A DNA stretch of 64,000 bases from Xanthomarina gelatinilytica (GTDB taxonomy: Bacteria; Bacteroidota; Bacteroidia; Flavobacteriales; Flavobacteriaceae). How positions within the stretch are numbered: position 1 is the first letter of the stretch; every line of letters begins with the position of its first letter. A program made the position numbers and the translations under genes. Positions 61,208 to 64,000 of the stretch are shown piece after piece. The DNA lies in contig NZ_ANLA01000015.1 in NCBI RefSeq assembly GCF_000348685.1, positions 124,001 through 188,000 on the forward strand, given 5' to 3'. The notes beneath the pieces are model-generated. The model was not told the origin of the DNA. It made no database searches and worked only from the letters and a program-made list of their open reading frames with translations.

Positions 61208-62572
61208 TTAAAGGTTAATAAATACTGTTTTTCTGTTTACAAATTCATGGATACCTTCTTTTGAAAGTTCCCTTCCAAAACCAGAAGCTTTGGTGCCTCC
61301 AAAAGGTAATCTAGGATCCGATTTCACCAGTTCGTTTATAAAGAAGGCACCATCTGCAATCTCTATAATTTGTTTTCTGGCATCTTCAATATTTTGTGTA
61401 AAAACCATGGTTCCCAGACCAAATTTGGAATGAGAGGCCATTTTATAAGCATCTTCTTTTGTTTTCACCTTTATAATTGCAGCTACAGGTCCAAAGGTTT
61501 CTTCATCAAAAACAGGCATTCCTGGTTTGACATTTGTAAGAATGGTAGGCTCAAAATAGGCTTTATCTGTTTTGTTGCCTGTAATCACTTTTGCACCTTG
61601 ACCTATGGATGTGTCAACTTGCTTTTTTAAGGTCTTAGCCAAATCTTCCCTGGCCAGAACACTCAATTCGGTATTTTTATCAGCAGGATCACCAATGTTA
61701 AGTTTCTTTACTTTGGCTTTAAATTTCTCTAGGAATTCCCCGTAAATGTCTTCAACAACTATAAAGCGTTTGGCAGCAATACAACTTTGTCCTGTATTTT
61801 GCATTCTGGCATGTACCATTGTGTCCAAATGCGCATCCAAATCTGCATCTGCAAGAACAATACAGGCATTATTGCCTCCAAGTTCCAAAACGGTTTTTTT
61901 AAGGTGTTTTCCTGCTGTTTCGGCAATATGCCTTCCAGCTTTTTCACTGCCAGTTAAGGATATAGCTTTAATTCTTGAGTCTGCTATAAGCTGGTCTATT
62001 TGTTCATGATCTGCAATAAGTGTTTGGAAACAGCCTTTTGGAAAACCACTTTCTTCAAATATTTCCTGGATGGCCAAAGCACAACCTGTAACATTGCTGG
62101 CGTGTTTTAAAAGTATCGTGTTTCCTGCTGTAACGGTAGGAATGGCAAAGCGCAATACTTGCCAAAAAGGATAATTCCAAGGCATGATGCCTAAAATACA
62201 ACCCAACGGATCGAAACTGATAAAACTTTCTTCGGCATCGGTTTCTATAAGTTCATCTGCTAAAAAATCATCAGCATTTTTAGCGTAAAAATCCACTAAA
62301 AAACTGCATTTCTCTATTTCTGCCAGACTTTGGCTTATGGGTTTGCCCATTTCCTCAGTCATTAGTTCGGCAAATTTTTGTTTGTTTTTAAGCAGGTTTT
62401 TGGAAAGTGTCTTTAATAGAGTGGTACGTTCCTTAATGTCTGTCTGTTTCCATGTTTCAAAAGTGTTTTCTGAAAGTTCCAAACAAGCCTCTAGTTTCGA
62501 TTTGGTAAACTCTTGATAATTTTTAATGCGATTCCCATTATAAGGATTAATGGTTTCAATTTTAGAAGGCAT
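61208..62572 (-). CDS. gabD: NAD(P)-dependent succinate-semialdehyde dehydrogenase
   Basis: The 454-residue aldehyde dehydrogenase has PWNYPFWQVLRFAIPTV, a cofactor loop GSEKAGRHIA, the catalytic glutamate in LELGGNNACIVLADAD, and the catalytic cysteine in NTGQSCIAAKRF. It ends ELVKSDPRLPFGGTKASGFG. The short N-terminus and these motifs fit the GabD/YneI subgroup, which oxidises succinic semialdehyde in GABA degradation. Substrate specificity is inferred. It sits in the stress block but is a general metabolic enzyme. Confidence 0.9.
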   Translation of the reverse strand: MPSKIETINPYNGNRIKNYQEFTKSKLEACLELSENTFETWKQTDIKERTTLLKTLSKNLLKNKQKFAELMTEEMGKPISQSLAEIEKCSFLVDFYAKNADDFLADELIETDAEESFISFDPLGCILGIMPWNYPFWQVLRFAIPTVTAGNTILLKHASNVTGCALAIQEIFEESGFPKGCFQTLIADHEQIDQLIADSRIKAISLTGSEKAGRHIAETAGKHLKKTVLELGGNNACIVLADADLDAHLDTMVHARMQNTGQSCIAAKRFIVVEDIYGEFLEKFKAKVKKLNIGDPADKNTELSVLAREDLAKTLKKQVDTSIGQGAKVITGNKTDKAYFEPTILTNVKPGMPVFDEETFGPVAAIIKVKTKEDAYKMASHSKFGLGTMVFTQNIEDARKQIIEIADGAFFINELVKSDPRLPFGGTKASGFGRELSKEGIHEFVNRKTVFINL

Positions 62573-62765
62573 AATCTTGTTTTTTTAATGTGAATGTAAG
62601 ATAGTTCTTAAATGGTTTTTCAAGTAACCTATTCAGTAAAACTATTAACTCTTTCACATATTTTGGTTTAGGTCAACATTTTAATTTTTAGCGTTAATGG
62701 AGCTGCTTGTTTTTTCTGAAATTTGAAGTATAACAAAAAAGTTTAACATAAAAATATACAATATC

Positions 62766-63098
62766 ATGACAAATAACGGAAGTACAGGATTAGGAGTTTT
62801 AGTAGGAGCTGCAGCAGGAGCTGTTTTGGGAATCTTATTTGCTCCAGACAAAGGAAGTGTTACCAGACAACGTATTGCAGACCAAGCGCAGTTGCAAAAA
62901 GACAGATTGGCTTCTTCGGCGGCTGATTTAAGGGAAAAAATTGCAGATACCGTAAGTTCTGAAAAAAACACTTTGGAAAACAAGGTGGAAAGTATCGTGT
63001 CTGATGCTAGTTACAAAGCTGAAGATGTAATCTCTACTTTGGAAGCCAAACTTAAAGAATTGAAAGCAAAAAATAAAAAATATCAAAAAGCATCATAA
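62766..63098 (+). CDS. YtxH-domain protein, cassette 2
   Basis: The 110-residue paralogue of the protein at 45489-45818 has the same glycine-rich helix (GVLVGAAAGAVLGILFAPDK) and the same KNKKYQKAS tail. About half of all positions are identical to the first copy by eye, so the cassettes are old paralogues, not a recent duplication. The next gene follows by 3 bp. Confidence 0.88.
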   Translation: MTNNGSTGLGVLVGAAAGAVLGILFAPDKGSVTRQRIADQAQLQKDRLASSAADLREKIADTVSSEKNTLENKVESIVSDASYKAEDVISTLEAKLKELKAKNKKYQKAS

Positions 63099-63101
63099 AC
63101 C

Positions 63102-63449
63102 ATGAATGTTTTCCAATCTTTAGGAGAAACCACAGATAAAGCTACAGATATTGGTGAGGCTTATTTTAAAGCATCTCACCAATATCTTAAGTTAAAAGCA
63201 TTCCAGCAATTAACCCTGTCGGTTAGTATGGTTGCTAAGTTAACAGCCATAAGCTTGTTTGTATTTCTCGGACTTATTTTTTGTGCTGTTGCAACAGCAA
63301 TGGCCATAGGCAATGCTCTAGAAAACCTGCTTTTAGGATATCTTATAGTAGGACTTTTGTTTTTATTGATAGGTCTTGTTATATATTTAAAAAGAGCCTT
63401 TATAAATGCCATTGTAATAAAAAAAATAGGTGCGAAATTTTTCTCTTAA
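63102..63449 (+). CDS. Holin-like (Phage_holin_3_6 family) membrane protein, cassette 2
   Basis: The 115-residue paralogue of the protein at 45824-46174 shares the polar N-terminus (GETTDKATDIGEAYFKASHQ), YLKLKAFQQLTLSVSM, two membrane helices and a GAKFFS end. It preserves cassette gene order. Function in the membrane is unknown. Confidence 0.82.
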   Translation: MNVFQSLGETTDKATDIGEAYFKASHQYLKLKAFQQLTLSVSMVAKLTAISLFVFLGLIFCAVATAMAIGNALENLLLGYLIVGLLFLLIGLVIYLKRAFINAIVIKKIGAKFFS

Positions 63450-63476
63450 CACAAACCATAAACAGTAAAGCATATT

Positions 63477-63686
63477 ATGAAACCATTATATACCAATTTT
63501 GAACAGATTGAAACCGACTTAAGACGTTTTGATTTAGAACGTAAGGTTGCCTGGGAAGAATTGAAATTAATAAAAACAGAGTTTAAAGAAGATTTTAGAC
63601 CCTATAATTGGGTGGAACCTATAATTAAAGGAGCCAGTAAATATGGCGTGTTTATGCTTTTAAGAAAACTTTTCACTAAACGCTGA
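63477..63686 (+). CDS. Small DUF6327-like protein, cassette 2
   Basis: The 69-residue paralogue of the protein at 46178-46378 has the same FEQIETDLRRFDLERKVAWE core (shared pattern IETDL-R-DLER--AWEE-KLIK) and the same hydrophobic, basic end (YGVFMLLRKLFTKR). It lies 27 bp after the holin-like gene, more loosely spaced than in cassette 1. Confidence 0.78.
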   Translation: MKPLYTNFEQIETDLRRFDLERKVAWEELKLIKTEFKEDFRPYNWVEPIIKGASKYGVFMLLRKLFTKR

Positions 63687-63735
63687 TGCCTATTTTTTGG
63701 ATGATTCCATCAAACCATCATCCCATAACCATCAG
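63683..63735 (+). repeat. Nested inverted repeats between cassette 2 and hemerythrin-like gene
   Basis: CTGATG (63683-63688) pairs with CATCAG (63730-63735), and inside it GGATGAT (63699-63705) pairs with ATCATCC (63717-63723). A stem-loop could form between the two genes, covering the stop codon of the small protein gene. Confidence 0.5.
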
Positions 63736-63768
63736 TAAAAGTCTAACCTAAAAAAAAAAACACCAATA

Positions 63769-64000
63769 ATGAACATTTTTGAAGCCATAAGGGAAGATCA
63801 CGACAAGCAACGCGATCTATTGAGTAAATTGGTAGAAACATCTGGAGATTCCAATAAAAGGGATGCCCTTTTTAAAGCTGTTAAAAAACAGCTTCAGGTA
63901 CATGCAGATGCCGAAGAGCGCCATTTTTACAAACCATTGATAAGTAGCGATATGATGCAGGACCATGCCAGACATGGTATTGCAGAACATCACGAAATAG
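63769..64000 (+). CDS. Hemerythrin-like domain protein, partial
   Basis: The first 77 residues are visible; the window end cuts the gene. It starts MNIFEAIREDHDKQRDLLSK and shows diiron-ligand histidines in IREDHDK, VHADAEERHFYKPLI and ARHGIAEHHEI. This cytosolic hemerythrin family binds O2 or NO or senses oxidants, and often accompanies general-stress genes. It is 82 bp after cassette 2, with a stem-loop in between. Confidence 0.85.
   Translation, partial: MNIFEAIREDHDKQRDLLSKLVETSGDSNKRDALFKAVKKQLQVHADAEERHFYKPLISSDMMQDHARHGIAEHHEI

Overview
The window comes from an AT-rich member of the Bacteroidota, almost certainly a marine-type Flavobacteriaceae. The evidence is the gliding-motility lipoprotein GldI, an exported M4 peptidase with a type IX secretion (Por) sorting tail, Bacteroidota-type DUF families (DUF3810, DUF5683, DUF6122), methylmalonyl-CoA mutase in two subunits, and many promoters of the Bacteroidota form TAnnTTTG. 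No phage, transposon, integrase or CRISPR array is visible.

Region 1 (1-26.6 kb) is ordinary core genome: the N-terminal half of a RelA/SpoT enzyme, an M48 protease, a TrmH-type RNA methyltransferase, a DUF3810 protein, a PepD dipeptidase, three proline-isomerase/phosphoesterase genes (a cyclophilin-FKBP fusion, gldI, a DHH protein), ndk, a T9SS-exported thermolysin-like protease, DUF721-lipoprotein-recF, TPR protein-ribH-small proteins-mutL-two rhomboids-EEP phosphatase-SMR exporter, WbqC, lepB, dapB, DUF5683, parB and parA.

Region 2 (26.6-35.6 kb) is a nitrite/nitric-oxide cluster: a beta-rich exported protein divergent from nirK (copper nitrite reductase with a fused cytochrome c), nirV, a SCO protein with a heavy-metal-binding domain, an outer-membrane porin, a hemerythrin-like protein, a polytopic NnrS/heme-copper-oxidase-like protein, the iron-sulfur repair protein Ric and an Rrf2 regulator. 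Two cis-elements tie it together: a perfect 7-4-7 palindrome almost exactly midway between the two divergent promoters at nirK, and a GGAY-N6-ATCC element present at rrf2 and ric, with a weaker copy at nirK. The likely logic is activation by a CRP/FNR-type protein plus repression by the Rrf2 (NsrR-like) protein.

Region 3 (35.6-43.8 kb) starts with a 480-nt gene-poor stretch carrying a candidate pseudoknotted RNA upstream of an unannotated 35-residue basic peptide gene. A propionate/methylmalonyl-CoA block follows (dienoyl-CoA reductase-type SDR, mutase large subunit, an unexplained lipoprotein, mutase small subunit), then a FtsB/DivIC protein, udk, a sugar dehydrogenase and tRNA-Pro(UGG). A decayed BamA/TamA-like gene lies just beyond the tRNA.

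Region 4 (44.7-64 kb) is a dense block of envelope, osmotic and general-stress genes: SlyD-like FKBP, YtxH-holin-like-small-protein cassette 1, SYLF protein, YihY/BrkB, MgtC, CsbD, DUF7218, AI-2E exporter family, nitroreductase, F420-type oxidoreductase, SLC13 permease, MscS channel, AraC regulator-response regulator-PAS histidine kinase, a second AraC regulator, a copper-binding four-helix protein, PNPOx-like protein, succinate-semialdehyde dehydrogenase, and a second copy of the YtxH cassette followed by a hemerythrin-like gene cut by the window end. The repeated cassette and the concentration of stress families suggest a coordinated envelope-stress island.
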